DNA of 64,000 bases from contig NZ_MDGK01000056.1 in the NCBI RefSeq assembly GCF_001870465.1, positions 124,001-188,000 of the forward strand, read 5' to 3'. Source of the stretch: Pseudomonas extremorientalis. Its GTDB lineage: Bacteria > Pseudomonadota > Gammaproteobacteria > Pseudomonadales > Pseudomonadaceae. Positions 37,469-45,976 of the stretch are shown here, piece by piece (positions within the stretch are counted from its first letter, which is position 1; every line of letters begins with the position of its first letter). The notes under the pieces were generated by a model that made no database searches, had not been told where the DNA came from, and saw nothing but the letters and a program-made list of their open reading frames with translations. A program made the position numbers and the translations under genes.

Positions 37469-38605
37469 TTACTTCTGTTTTTCCAGCTGGTGGTATTTGC
37501 CGTCTTTATCCCACTGGTAAACCACGTAGTCGGAGATTTTCAGGTCGCCCTTGGAGTCCCAGGCTTTTTCGCCCATGACGGTTTTCACCGGGTGAGCCTT
37601 GAGCCACTTGGCGGCGTCTTCGCCCTTGTTGGACTTGGCGCCGTTGAAGCCGGCGGCCAGGGCCTGGACCGACGCGTAGGCGTACAGGGTGTAGCCTTCG
37701 GGCTCGGTGCCGTTTTTGCGGAACTCTTCCACTACGGCCTTGCTGTCCGGCAGCAGGCGCGGGTCGGCGCCGAAGGTCATGTACACGCCGTCGACATATT
37801 GCTTACCGCCCGCGGTAGCAACCAGTTCGTCGGTGACCACGCCGTCATCGGACATGAACTTCACGTCTTTCAGACCCGCTTCACGGATCTGGCGAACCAG
37901 TGGGCCGGCTTCCGGGTGCAGGCCGCCGAAGTACACGACGTCGGCACCGGTGGAGCGGATCTTGGTGACCAGGGCGCTGAAGTCTTTCTCGCCACGGGTC
38001 AGGCCTTCTTCCAGCACCGGCTTGACGCCGCGCTTGGTCAACTGGGCAGCGGTGGCGTCGGCCAGGCCTTTGCCGTAGGTGTCCTTGTCGTTGATGACCG
38101 CGACCTTCTTGCCCTTGAGCACATCAACGATGTAGTCGCCGGCCACGATGCCTTGCTGGTCGTCACGCCCGCACATACGGAACATGGCGCCCAGGCCGCG
38201 TTCAGTCACCTGTGGGTTGGTGGAGCCAGGGGTGATTGCGATGATGCCCGCTTCGTCGTACACCTCGGACGCCGGGATGGTGTTGGAGGAACAGAAGTGG
38301 CCGACCACGCCGATCACTTTGTCCTGGTCCGCCAGGCGGTTGGCCACGGCCACGGCTTGCTTGGGTTCGCAAGCGTCGTCGCCAGCCACCAGCACGATTT
38401 TCTCGCCGTTGATGCCACCGGCCTTGTTGATCACATCGGCTGCCGCCTGGGCCCCCTTCATGTACTGCTCACCAAAAGCCGCGTTGGCACCCGTCATCGG
38501 GCCCGCCACGCCAATCTTCACATCAGCTTGAACAAACGTAGAAACACCCAGCGCCGCTGCAACGGCGAGGGCCAGAAAACCTTTCTTGTAAAACGTCTGG
38601 GACAT
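37469..38605 (-). CDS. braC: Branched-chain amino-acid periplasmic binding protein LivK/BraC
   Basis: 378 aa from the ATG at 38605 with GGAG 8 nt upstream. The signal peptide (KKGFLALAVAAALGVSTFVQA) is followed by DVKIGVAGPMTGANAAFGEQ, the typical start of mature LivJ/BraC. Two Cys residues (in GDDACEP and GHFCSSN) fit the family disulfide region. It binds Leu/Ile/Val (BraC also Ala/Thr) in the periplasm and hands them to LivHMGF. It is the first gene of the five-gene operon, with a consensus-like sigma-54 promoter 60-80 bp upstream. Confidence 0.93.
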   Translation of the reverse strand: MSQTFYKKGFLALAVAAALGVSTFVQADVKIGVAGPMTGANAAFGEQYMKGAQAAADVINKAGGINGEKIVLVAGDDACEPKQAVAVANRLADQDKVIGVVGHFCSSNTIPASEVYDEAGIIAITPGSTNPQVTERGLGAMFRMCGRDDQQGIVAGDYIVDVLKGKKVAVINDKDTYGKGLADATAAQLTKRGVKPVLEEGLTRGEKDFSALVTKIRSTGADVVYFGGLHPEAGPLVRQIREAGLKDVKFMSDDGVVTDELVATAGGKQYVDGVYMTFGADPRLLPDSKAVVEEFRKNGTEPEGYTLYAYASVQALAAGFNGAKSNKGEDAAKWLKAHPVKTVMGEKAWDSKGDLKISDYVVYQWDKDGKYHQLEKQK

Positions 38606-38674
38606 GAGTGGTGCTCCGATATTTTTGATTTTTGGCACGACAACTTGCGTTCAAACTTTTCACTGAAAGCCCAG

Positions 38675-38690
38675 AGCAAAGCGCGTGCCA
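38675..38690 (-). promoter_or_regulatory. Sigma-54 promoter for the liv/bra operon
   Basis: Read on the minus strand, TGGCACGCGCTTTGCT equals the TGGCACG-N4-TTGCW consensus exactly, with GG-N10-GC spacing. The predicted start near 38664 leaves a leader of about 60 nt before braC. Such a promoter needs an enhancer-binding activator. Confidence 0.75.
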
Positions 38691-38761
38691 TTAGGTTTTT
38701 ATTCTTCAAAAAGACACGGTGTCATTGTTATTGCAGGCGTTTCGGCTCCGTTCGCCAGGAC

Positions 38762-38836
38762 GTGCAACCCTCTAGCGCCCAGAGGTGCAACCGACAGGCC
38801 GAAAAAGTACAACCTCGACGGGTCGCACCTGCAACC
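38762..38836 (-). repeat. Four phased GGTTGCAC-like direct repeats upstream of the sigma-54 promoter
   Basis: On the plus strand the units are GTGCAACC (38762-38769), GTGCAACC (38785-38792), GTACAACC (38807-38814) and CTGCAACC (38829-38836). Start-to-start spacing is 23, 22 and 22 bp, about two helical turns. They sit some 100-170 bp upstream of the predicted sigma-54 start, the usual place for activator sites. A further CAACC lies at 38869-38873, out of register. Confidence 0.65.
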
Positions 38837-38936
38837 AGAGCTATAAACGACAGTTCCTACAGCTGTAACAACCTGCGTAACGGAACTGCACATTTACAGT
38901 GCGTGATTGCTACGACTTGCACCAATACAGATTAGT

Positions 38937-38962
38937 AGCCTGCTAAGAAAATGCAGGCTTTT
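38937..38962. terminator. Hairpin downstream of amaA
   Basis: AGCCTGC/GCAGGCT stem with a 9-base loop. The TTTT run follows on the plus strand, whereas amaA is transcribed leftwards with only a weak T-rich tail, so terminator activity for amaA is uncertain. Confidence 0.4.
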
Positions 38963-38979
38963 GAGCGGTATTTCGCTGA

Positions 38980-40263
38980 TCAGATCACGATCCTGAGGCA
39001 TTGGCCGGCGTGATACAGCGAAAATCCTGCTTCATACAGACAACTACGCAGCCCTACCCCGGACAGCGGTTGCATGGGCGCGAAGGGAATCGGTAAAGCC
39101 TGGGGATTCTGGTGACACAAGTAGTCGGCAAACGCCTTGCCGACCACGCTGCCGGTGGTCACGCCACGACCGTTATAGCCCGTTACGGCCACAAGGCCCG
39201 GAGCGGGCTCGAACAGGCGCATCAAGTGGTCCGGGGTGAAGGCGATGCAGCCGGTCCAGGTGTACTCCCACTGCACCGATTTGAGGTACGGGAAGTAATG
39301 CTGCTGCACCCGATCAGCCCACGCCTTGAGGAACCAGGTAGGTTTCTGGTTGCCGTTGCCCAGGCTGCCGAGTAGCAAGCGACCGTCAGCATCGCGGCGG
39401 ATGCTGCTCAGCACCTGGCGCGTATCCCAGGAGCCTTGGCCGCCGGGCAAAATCTGCTGGGCGGCTTCGTCTGTCAGCGGGGCCGACGCGACCTGGTAGT
39501 AGTAACCGGGGAAAAAGTTGCGCCGCAGCTCGGTCCATTCGCCTTCTGTATAGGCGTTGGAGGCGATGACCACCTGTGCAGCCTGCACTGAGCCCTGGGC
39601 GGTCTGCACCGACCAGTGCGCACCTTGGCGCTCAAGTTGAGTAACCGGTGAATGATCGAAAAACTGCCCGCCCAGCCCGGCGGCAGCATTGGCGAGGCCG
39701 CTGGTGTAAGCCATCGGGTTCAGGGTGCCGGCACGCCGGTCCAGCAAGGCGGCGGCAATCTTTTTGGTACCGGTAGCCTGCTCGCAGGCCTGGCCGGTGA
39801 GCAGTTCCACCGGTGCGCCACGACGCTTCCATTGTTCTTCACGACTGCGCAGATCCGCCTCGCCACGGGCGTTGTGCGCCATGTGCAAGGTGCCTTCACG
39901 GCGCAATTGGCAATCGATGTTGTATTTGTCGATCAGGCTGAACACCAGCGAGGGGGCCGCGCCCAGCATGCGGTTGAGCTGGCTGCCCACCGCCTCGCCG
40001 AAACCGGCTTCGATCTCGTCCGGCGGGATCCACATCCCGGCGTTGACCAGCCCCACGTTGCGCCCCGAACCGCCATGGCCAGTGCGATGCGCCTCCAGCA
40101 CGGCCACGCTTTTACCCTGTTCCAGCAAATGAATGGCCGCCGACAGACCGGTAATGCCGGCGCCGATCACGCACACATCCACCTTGACCTCGCCGTTGAG
40201 CCCAGCGCGATCCGGCCGGCTGGGGGTGAGGTGTTCCCACAAACATGTTTCGCGTAATGGCAT
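38980..40263 (-). CDS. amaA: FAD-dependent amino-acid oxidase, probable L-pipecolate oxidase AmaA
   Basis: 427 aa. The dinucleotide-binding motif VCVIGAGITGLSAAIHLLEQGKSV is near residue 30, and GHGGSGRNVG follows in DAO-fold enzymes. A C-terminal FAD-contact region contains TGYNGRGVTTG. The neighbouring aldehyde dehydrogenase and LysR gene reproduce the amaA-amaB-regulator arrangement described in P. putida. There AmaA oxidises L-pipecolate to piperideine-6-carboxylate during D-lysine breakdown. The specific substrate is inferred from that context; a general gamma-glutamylputrescine-oxidase-type enzyme is the alternative. Confidence 0.78.
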   Translation of the reverse strand: MPLRETCLWEHLTPSRPDRAGLNGEVKVDVCVIGAGITGLSAAIHLLEQGKSVAVLEAHRTGHGGSGRNVGLVNAGMWIPPDEIEAGFGEAVGSQLNRMLGAAPSLVFSLIDKYNIDCQLRREGTLHMAHNARGEADLRSREEQWKRRGAPVELLTGQACEQATGTKKIAAALLDRRAGTLNPMAYTSGLANAAAGLGGQFFDHSPVTQLERQGAHWSVQTAQGSVQAAQVVIASNAYTEGEWTELRRNFFPGYYYQVASAPLTDEAAQQILPGGQGSWDTRQVLSSIRRDADGRLLLGSLGNGNQKPTWFLKAWADRVQQHYFPYLKSVQWEYTWTGCIAFTPDHLMRLFEPAPGLVAVTGYNGRGVTTGSVVGKAFADYLCHQNPQALPIPFAPMQPLSGVGLRSCLYEAGFSLYHAGQCLRIVI

Positions 40264-40305
40264 TGCCAGACTCCGTGATGAAACCTAACAAACAGCTCGG
40301 TCAAT

Positions 40306-40331
40306 GTGGGAGGGGGCTTGCCCCCTCCCAC
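40306..40331. repeat. REP-type palindrome between amaB and amaA
   Basis: GTGGGAGGGGG arm, CTTG centre and perfect inverse arm. It lies in the 95-bp gap between two genes of the same pathway, like the palindrome inside the liv operon. Confidence 0.75.
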
Positions 40332-40358
40332 ATGTTGATCCCATTCCGGCCAGCAGGA

Positions 40359-41849
40359 TCAGTCAAACGTGATGCCCTGTGCCAGCGGCAACTCCAGCGA
40401 GTAGTTCACGGTATTGGTCTGGCGACGCATGTACCCGCGCCACGCGTCCGACCCCGACTCGCGCCCGCCGCCGGTCTCTTTCTCGCCACCGAACGCGCCG
40501 CCGATTTCCGCGCCGCTCGGGCCGATATTGACGTTGGCGATGCCGCAGTCGCTGCCCACCGCCGACATGAACTGCTCGGCTTCACGCACGTTAGTGGTGA
40601 AGATGCACGACGACAAGCCTTGCGGCACGGCGTTGTTCAGGCGCAGGGCCTCGGCGAAGTCGGTGTAGCCGACCACGTAAAGAATCGGCGCGAAGGTCTC
40701 GGTGCACACCACATCGCTTTGCTCGGGCATTTCCACAATCGCCGGTGACACGTAGTAGGCATTCGGGAACTTGTCTTCCAACTGGCGCTTGCCGCCAAAC
40801 ACCTTGCCGCCTTCGCTCAGGGCCTGCTCCAGCGCGTCCTGCATAGCGTCGAAGCCATGCTTGTCGATCAGCGGGCCGATCAGGTTGCCTTCCAGTGGGT
40901 GGCCGATGCGCACCTTGGAATAAGCCGCCTTGAGGCGAGTGACGATTTCTTCCTTGACCGATTCATGGGCGATCAGGCGGCGCAGTGTGGTGCAACGCTG
41001 ACCGGCGGTACCAACGGCGCTGAACAGGATGGCGCGCACGGCCATGTCCAGGTCGGCGCTTGGGCCGAGGATCATCGCGTTGTTGCCGCCAAGTTCCAGG
41101 ATGCTGCGGGCGAAGCGCGCGGCGACTTTCGGTGCCACTTCGCGGCCCATGCGCGTGCTGCCGGTGGCGCTGATCAGGGCGACACGCGGGTCGTCCACCA
41201 GCGCGGCACCGGCGTCACGGCCACCGATGATTACTTGGCTCAGGTACTGCGGGGCACCATCGAATTTTTTCAGCACGCGCTCGAACAGTGCCTGGCAGGC
41301 CAGGGCGGTGAGCGGGGTCTTTTCCGAGGGTTTCCAGATCACCGCGTTGCCGCACACCAGCGCCAGGGCGGTGTTCCACGCCCACACCGCCACCGGGAAG
41401 TTGAAGGCACTGATCACGCCGACCACACCCAGCGGGTGCCAGGTTTCACGCATGTGGTGGCCCGGACGCTCGGAGGCGATGGTCAAGCCGTACAACTGGC
41501 GCGACAGGCCGACGGCGAAGTCGCAAATGTCGATCATTTCCTGCACTTCGCCCAGCCCTTCCTGGGTGATCTTGCCGGCTTCCCAGGACACCAGCTCGCC
41601 CAGGTCGGCCTTGTATTCGCGCAACACATCACCGAACTGGCGCACCAATTCGCCACGGCGCGGTGCCGGCACTTTGCGCCAGGCCTCGAATGCATGCTCG
41701 GCGCGACTGACCTGCTGCTCCACCTCGGCGGCGCCCTCCCAGTGCACACTGCCGATACGGCTGCCATCGATCGGCGAATGCACAGGTTGTTTACCCGACT
41801 GGTACAACGCCGGGTTTACCCCGAGACGATCAAGCAATGCGGCAACCAT
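40359..41849 (-). CDS. amaB: Aldehyde dehydrogenase AmaB (piperideine-6-carboxylate / aminoadipate semialdehyde dehydrogenase)
   Basis: 496 aa, ALDH7-type. The catalytic Cys286 is in GTAGQRCTTLR, and the general-base Glu is in LELGGNN. NAD-site sequence SATGSTRMG and the ALDH7 C-terminal GGEKETGGGRESGSD are present. ALDH7 members oxidise alpha-aminoadipate semialdehyde to aminoadipate, the step after pipecolate oxidation, in the cytoplasm. It lies upstream of amaA in the same direction, divergent from the LysR gene. Confidence 0.87.
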   Translation of the reverse strand: MVAALLDRLGVNPALYQSGKQPVHSPIDGSRIGSVHWEGAAEVEQQVSRAEHAFEAWRKVPAPRRGELVRQFGDVLREYKADLGELVSWEAGKITQEGLGEVQEMIDICDFAVGLSRQLYGLTIASERPGHHMRETWHPLGVVGVISAFNFPVAVWAWNTALALVCGNAVIWKPSEKTPLTALACQALFERVLKKFDGAPQYLSQVIIGGRDAGAALVDDPRVALISATGSTRMGREVAPKVAARFARSILELGGNNAMILGPSADLDMAVRAILFSAVGTAGQRCTTLRRLIAHESVKEEIVTRLKAAYSKVRIGHPLEGNLIGPLIDKHGFDAMQDALEQALSEGGKVFGGKRQLEDKFPNAYYVSPAIVEMPEQSDVVCTETFAPILYVVGYTDFAEALRLNNAVPQGLSSCIFTTNVREAEQFMSAVGSDCGIANVNIGPSGAEIGGAFGGEKETGGGRESGSDAWRGYMRRQTNTVNYSLELPLAQGITFD

Positions 41850-42002
41850 GGGTCACTCCTTCAATTTCAAACAGAAAATTCGCACCGTCACACACACGGC
41901 GATCCAGGCCTTATTTGTAGCTGGCCCAAGACTTGCCAACAAACGACGATTAGGCGAGATATCATTCCGTTTATTCATGCAAAGAATAAAAAGAGGCGTG
42001 CC

Positions 42003-42893
42003 GTGCTGAACAAAAGACATTTGCCCTCGATCACTGCCCTGCAGTGCTTCGAAGCCGCCACCCGCCACCTGAGCTTTACCCGCGCCGCCGAGGAGCTGAA
42101 CCTCACCCAGAGCGCCGTGAGCAAACAGGTGGCGCAGTTGGAAGAACTGTTGCAACACCTGCTGTTTCGCCGGGTGCGCCGCCGTTTGCAGATGACTCCG
42201 GCAGGCGACCTGTACCTGGTGGAAGTGCGCAAGATCCTCACCCAGGTGGAGATGTCCACCCACTACCTGCGGTCCTACGGCGGCGAGACCGAAGTATTGC
42301 GCGTGTCCACGCCCTACACCTTCGGCGCGCGCTGGCTGGTGCCGCGCCTCAAGGGCTGGCGCCTGCGTCACCCGCAGATCCACCTGGACCTGTGCAACGA
42401 GCAGGAGCCGGACGAACTGCTGCAAGGCAAGGCCGACATGGCCTTCTACTTCGGCCAGGGCTCACGCCCCGGTACCGAGAGCCTGAAATTGTTCAGCGAA
42501 GAGCTGGTACCGGTGTGTGCGCCGGAAAGCCTGCCGGCGCAGCCTTTGAGTGACCCCACGCAACTGAGCGGCCTGGTCCTGCTGCAAAACGCCTCGCGGC
42601 CCCAGGGCTGGCATGACTGGTTCGCCAGCCAGGGTTACCAGACCGAACACAGCTACCATGGGCCGCGCTTTGACACCTTCTATATGTGCATTCGGGCGGC
42701 GCAGGTGGGCTGCGGCGTGGCCTTGCTGCCGCGCTTCCTGGTGGAAGAGGAACTGGCCGACGGCAAGCTGGTGATCCCCTGGCAGCATGCGATGCCGAGC
42801 CAGGACGCGTATTACCTGGCCTACCCGGAGCATTCAGCGGAGGTGCCCAAGGTGCGTGATTTTGTGAAGTGGATGATGGAACAGGTCATTTAG
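42003..42893 (+). CDS. LysR-family regulator next to amaAB
   Basis: 296 aa from a GTG start at 42003, preceded by AAGAGG, giving MLNKRHLPSITALQCFEAATRHLSF. The helix-turn-helix is SFTRAAEELNLTQSAVSKQVAQLE, and a C-terminal effector domain of the periplasmic-binding type follows. In P. putida a LysR gene at this position is associated with amaAB. Control of amaB/amaA is therefore the natural inference, with pipecolate or a lysine intermediate as a plausible ligand. A long frame upstream of the GTG is antisense to amaB and is not part of the gene. Confidence 0.87.
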   Translation: MLNKRHLPSITALQCFEAATRHLSFTRAAEELNLTQSAVSKQVAQLEELLQHLLFRRVRRRLQMTPAGDLYLVEVRKILTQVEMSTHYLRSYGGETEVLRVSTPYTFGARWLVPRLKGWRLRHPQIHLDLCNEQEPDELLQGKADMAFYFGQGSRPGTESLKLFSEELVPVCAPESLPAQPLSDPTQLSGLVLLQNASRPQGWHDWFASQGYQTEHSYHGPRFDTFYMCIRAAQVGCGVALLPRFLVEEELADGKLVIPWQHAMPSQDAYYLAYPEHSAEVPKVRDFVKWMMEQVI

Positions 42894-42908
42894 TGCCTGG
42901 AATACCGC

Positions 42909-42930
42909 CATCGGGGGCAAGCCCCCGATG
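42909..42930. repeat. REP-like palindrome after the LysR gene
   Basis: CATCGGGGGCAAG followed by its inverse CCCCCGATG. This is the other symmetrical half-type (ATCGGGGGC arms instead of GTGGGAG arms). Confidence 0.7.
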
Positions 42931-43052
42931 AGGTCAGTGGTCCCACTGAAAAAATCACTGGCAAAACCCCACAGGTCTATGCGCCACTAGCCCCCTTCCT
43001 TAATGTGCGTAAAGGTCGGCGCCCATCGCCGTCCCGTCTGGAGATTCCCGTT

Positions 43053-44267
43053 ATGAGCGAGAGTGTGTTTGCCGATCGCATCGTGCAGAACTTGCTCGAC
43101 ACCGACTTCTACAAGCTGACCATGATGCAGGCGGTGCTGCACAACTACCCCAACGTGGAAGTTGAATGGGAGTTCCGTTGCCGTAACAGCGAAGACCTGC
43201 GCCCGTACCTGGCCGAGATCCGCTACCAGATCGAACGTCTTGCCGAGCTGAGCCTGAGCCCCGACCAACTGGGTTTCCTGGAGCGCATCAGCTTCATGAA
43301 GCCGGATTTTTTGCGCTTTCTCGGGCTGTTCCGCTTCAACCTGCGCTACGTGCAGACCGGCATCGAGAACGGTGAGCTGTTCATCCGTCTGCGCGGGCCG
43401 TGGCTGCATGTGATTCTGTTTGAAGTGCCGATGCTGGCCATCGTCAGCGAAGTGCGTAACCGCTACCGCTACCAGACGGTGATCCTCGAACAGGCCCGCG
43501 AGCAGTTGTACCGCAAGTTCGACTGGCTGACCGCCAACGCCAGCAGCGACGAGCTGTCCGAGCTGCAGGTGGCCGACTTCGGCACGCGCCGGCGCTTCTC
43601 GTACCGGGTGCAGGAAGAAGTGGTCAGTGTGCTCAAGCATGACTTCCCCGGGCGCTTTGTCGGCACCAGCAACGTGCACCTGGCCCGCGAATTCGATATG
43701 AAGCCGCTGGGCACCATGGCCCACGAATGGATCATGGCCCACCAGCAACTCGGCCCACGCCTGATCGACAGCCAGATCGCCGCGCTGGACTGCTGGGTCC
43801 GCGAATACCGTGGCCTGCTGGGCATCGCCCTGACCGACTGCATCACCACCGACGCGTTCCTCGGCGACTTCGACTTGTACTTCGCCAAGCTGTTCGACGG
43901 CCTGCGCCACGACTCCGGCGACCCGGTGCAGTGGGCGGAAAAAGCCATCGCCCACTACCACAAGCTCGGCATCGAGCCGATGAGCAAGACCCTGGTGTTC
44001 TCCGACAGTCTGTCGCTGCCCAAGGCTCTGGAAATATTCCGCGCACTGCGTGGTCGGATCAATGTGAGCTTTGGCATCGGCACCAACCTGACCTGTGACA
44101 TTCCAGGTGTCGAGCCGATGAGCATCGTGCTTAAAATGACCGCCTGCAATGGCCAGCCCGTCGCGAAGATCTCCGATGAAGCGGGCAAGACCCACTGCAC
44201 CGACCCGAATTTCGTCGCCTATTTGCGTCACGTTTTCAAAGTACCTGCCCTATCCAGCAAGGAGTGA
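43053..44267 (+). CDS. pncB: Nicotinate phosphoribosyltransferase PncB
   Basis: 404 aa from the ATG at 43053 (MSESVFADRIVQNLLDTDFYK). Family marks are LLDTDFYKLTMMQAV, DFGTRRRFS, FVGTSNVHLAR, GTMAHEW (with the regulatory His) and FSDSLSLPKA. It converts nicotinate and PRPP to nicotinate mononucleotide in the NAD salvage (Preiss-Handler) route. nadE follows after 3 bp, so the two probably form one operon covering the first and last steps of the route. Confidence 0.95.
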   Translation: MSESVFADRIVQNLLDTDFYKLTMMQAVLHNYPNVEVEWEFRCRNSEDLRPYLAEIRYQIERLAELSLSPDQLGFLERISFMKPDFLRFLGLFRFNLRYVQTGIENGELFIRLRGPWLHVILFEVPMLAIVSEVRNRYRYQTVILEQAREQLYRKFDWLTANASSDELSELQVADFGTRRRFSYRVQEEVVSVLKHDFPGRFVGTSNVHLAREFDMKPLGTMAHEWIMAHQQLGPRLIDSQIAALDCWVREYRGLLGIALTDCITTDAFLGDFDLYFAKLFDGLRHDSGDPVQWAEKAIAHYHKLGIEPMSKTLVFSDSLSLPKALEIFRALRGRINVSFGIGTNLTCDIPGVEPMSIVLKMTACNGQPVAKISDEAGKTHCTDPNFVAYLRHVFKVPALSSKE

Positions 44268-44270
44268 ATC

Positions 44271-45098
44271 ATGCAAGCCGTACAGCGTGAGATTGCGCAG
44301 CAGCTCAAGGTCCAAGCGCCGTTCAACGACCAGGCCGCACTTGAGGCCGAGGTTGCCCGTCGCGTGGGGTTTATCCAGGATTGCCTGCGCAATGCCGGGC
44401 TCAAGGCGCTGGTGCTGGGCATCAGCGGTGGTGTCGACTCCCTGACCGCCGGCCTGTTGGCCCAACGCGCGGTGAAAGAGCTGCGTGAAAATACCGGTGA
44501 TGAGGCCTACCGCTTTATCGCGGTGCGCCTGCCCTACGAAACCCAGTTCGACGAAATCGACGCCACGGCCTCGGTGGACTTTATCGAGCCGGACGAGCGC
44601 CACACTGTGAACATCGGCCCGGCGGTCAAAGCCCTGGCCAATGAAGTGGCGGCGTTCGAAGGCAAGGCGGCGGTGTCCCGCGATTTCGTGCTGGGCAACA
44701 CCAAGGCGCGCATGCGCATGGTGGCGCAGTACACCATCGCGGGCGCGACCGGTGGCTTGGTGATCGGCACCGACCATGCGGCGGAAGCGGTGATGGGCTT
44801 TTTCACCAAGTTCGGTGATGGGGCCTGCGATTTGGCACCGTTGAGCGGGCTGGTGAAGAACCAGGTGCGTGCGATTGCGCGGTACTTCGGGGCGCCGGAG
44901 TCGTTGGTGGAAAAAGTACCGACTGCGGACCTGGAAGACCTGTCGCCGGGCAAGCCGGATGAAGCGTCACATGGCGTGACCTACGCGGAGATCGATGCGT
45001 TCCTGCACGGCGAGCCGGTGCGTGAGGAAGCGTTCAGGATTATCTGCGAGACGTATCGCAAGACGGAGCACAAGCGGGTCATGCCGTTTGCGCCGTGA
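44271..45098 (+). CDS. nadE: NH3-dependent NAD+ synthetase NadE
   Basis: 275 aa. The ATP-pyrophosphatase P-loop SGGVDS is at residues 52-57. GTDHAAEAVMGFFTKFGDGACD and PTADLEDLSPGKPDE are NadE hallmarks. There is no N-terminal glutaminase domain, so ammonia is the nitrogen donor. It amidates nicotinate adenine dinucleotide to NAD+. It is paired with pncB, and a REP doublet follows. Confidence 0.95.
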   Translation: MQAVQREIAQQLKVQAPFNDQAALEAEVARRVGFIQDCLRNAGLKALVLGISGGVDSLTAGLLAQRAVKELRENTGDEAYRFIAVRLPYETQFDEIDATASVDFIEPDERHTVNIGPAVKALANEVAAFEGKAAVSRDFVLGNTKARMRMVAQYTIAGATGGLVIGTDHAAEAVMGFFTKFGDGACDLAPLSGLVKNQVRAIARYFGAPESLVEKVPTADLEDLSPGKPDEASHGVTYAEIDAFLHGEPVREEAFRIICETYRKTEHKRVMPFAP

Positions 45099-45108
45099 GG
45101 TAGGACGC

Positions 45109-45182
45109 CATCGGGGGCAAGCCCCCTCCCACACTTTGATTTGTGAACACATCCAAATGTGGGAGGGGGCTTGCCCCCGATG
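45109..45182. repeat. REP doublet (REPIN-like) between nadE and azu
   Basis: Inverted copies at both ends (45109-45132 and 45159-45182) with a TTTGATTTGTGAACACATCCAAA spacer. The spacer partly resembles that of the doublet at 17.8 kb (TTTGAATGTGTTCACA region, inverted), so the two doublets may be copies of one mobile unit. Confidence 0.85.
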
Positions 45183-45197
45183 AACGGTGATGCGGTG

Positions 45198-45644
45198 TTA
45201 CTTGACGGTCACAGTGCCTTTCATCATCGAGATGTGGCCTGGGAACGAGCAGAAGAACGCGTAGTCAGTCCCGGCGGCCAGCTTCGACACATCGAAGGTC
45301 ACCGAGTCTTTCTCGCCAGCACCGATGATCTTGGTGTGGGCGATGATGCGCGTGTCGCCGTCTTTCAGGTAGTTCTTGTCGATACCGGCGGCCATGCCGT
45401 CAGTGGCAACCGGCTGCATGTCGGCGGCGCTGGTCAGCACCCAGTTGTGGCCCATGACGTTTTTCGGCAGGTTGCCGGAGTGCGTCAGCTCGACGGTGAA
45501 TGTCTTGCAGCTCTTATCGATTTCGATGGCTTTGGTGTTGAAGGACATTTGGTCGGTGGAGTCGACAGTGACCTTGCACTCTGCAGCAAGCAACTGGCCA
45601 CTTGCCAGAGTCAGCAGGGAAACAGCAACGAGTTTGGCAAACAT
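45198..45644 (-). CDS. azu: Azurin (blue copper electron-transfer protein)
   Basis: 148 aa from the ATG at 45644. The signal peptide (MFAKLVAVSLLTLASGQLLA) is followed by mature AECKVTVDSTDQMSFNTKAI. Type 1 copper ligands are visible: His in MGHNWV, then Cys, His and Met in the FFCSFPGHISMMKG segment. It is a periplasmic one-electron carrier, classically linked to denitrification or redox stress. The gene is monocistronic with a possible ANR-type site upstream. Confidence 0.96.
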   Translation of the reverse strand: MFAKLVAVSLLTLASGQLLAAECKVTVDSTDQMSFNTKAIEIDKSCKTFTVELTHSGNLPKNVMGHNWVLTSAADMQPVATDGMAAGIDKNYLKDGDTRIIAHTKIIGAGEKDSVTFDVSKLAAGTDYAFFCSFPGHISMMKGTVTVK

Positions 45645-45714
45645 GTGAATCTCCAAGGCAGGGTTTAAAAAACGCGTAATGCGACAAGGGTGCCTGAAGC
45701 AGGCAGAAATTCTT

Positions 45715-45728
45715 ATGACCTGAATCAA
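45715..45728 (-). promoter_or_regulatory. Possible ANR/FNR-type site upstream of azu
   Basis: On the minus strand TTGATTCAGGTCAT matches TTGAT-N4-ATCAA at 8 of 10 positions. It lies about 70 bp before the azurin start. Azurin genes in pseudomonads are known ANR targets, but this site is imperfect. Confidence 0.35.
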
Positions 45729-45833
45729 CAGATTGTATACAACTTTAGGCTATCAGACTTATCGACACAATCAACCAGCCAAAGTGCCGCACGCTGATTA
45801 TGATCGGCCCATCACCCACTGGAGTCCGAGCCA

Positions 45834-45890
45834 TGCACCTCAATCAACTGTTCAACGGCCTGCTGGCCGCCTACGCCTGCGGTAAGTGAA
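45834..45890 (+). other. 18-codon open frame, possible gene remnant or leader
   Basis: ATG at 45834 is preceded by CTGGAGTCC and encodes MHLNQLFNGLLAAYACGK before a stop. It is too short to assign. It could be a leader peptide or the 5' scrap of a lost gene. Confidence 0.2.
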
Positions 45891-45976
45891 GGCCAAGCGC
45901 ACCTTGAAGCTGCTACCATGTCGTCCCAAGGCAGCTGCGCGCCGCCACCCTCACCTTCGACCTTAGAGGATCGCCC

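Larger units (their letters stand above)
38606..38979. other. Regulatory stretch between amaA and braC
   Basis: 374 bp with no coding frame. On the minus strand it contains, in order towards braC, a short hairpin, a GGTTG-containing site, four phased GGTTGCAC-like repeats and a sigma-54 promoter. Each is listed separately. Confidence 0.7.
45645..45976. other. Gap between azu and the small charged-protein gene
   Basis: 332 bp. It holds the azu upstream region with an ANR-like site and a short 18-codon open frame at 45834-45890. The leader of the 60-aa gene follows. No longer coding frame is convincing. Confidence 0.5.

Noticed and set aside
33550..38605. Urea ABC transporter (urtABCDE), suggested by the nearby ure genes
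   Set aside because: The binding-protein and permease sequences fit LivK/BraC, LivH and LivM. The ure genes are over 4 kb away, separated by unrelated genes.
37298..38935. Plus-strand open frame (about 545 codons) opposite braC
   Set aside because: Antisense to braC and running through its regulatory region. It has no ribosome site and mirror-type composition.
40857..42002. Upstream extension of the LysR frame
   Set aside because: It is antisense to amaB. The LysR protein begins convincingly at the GTG at 42003.
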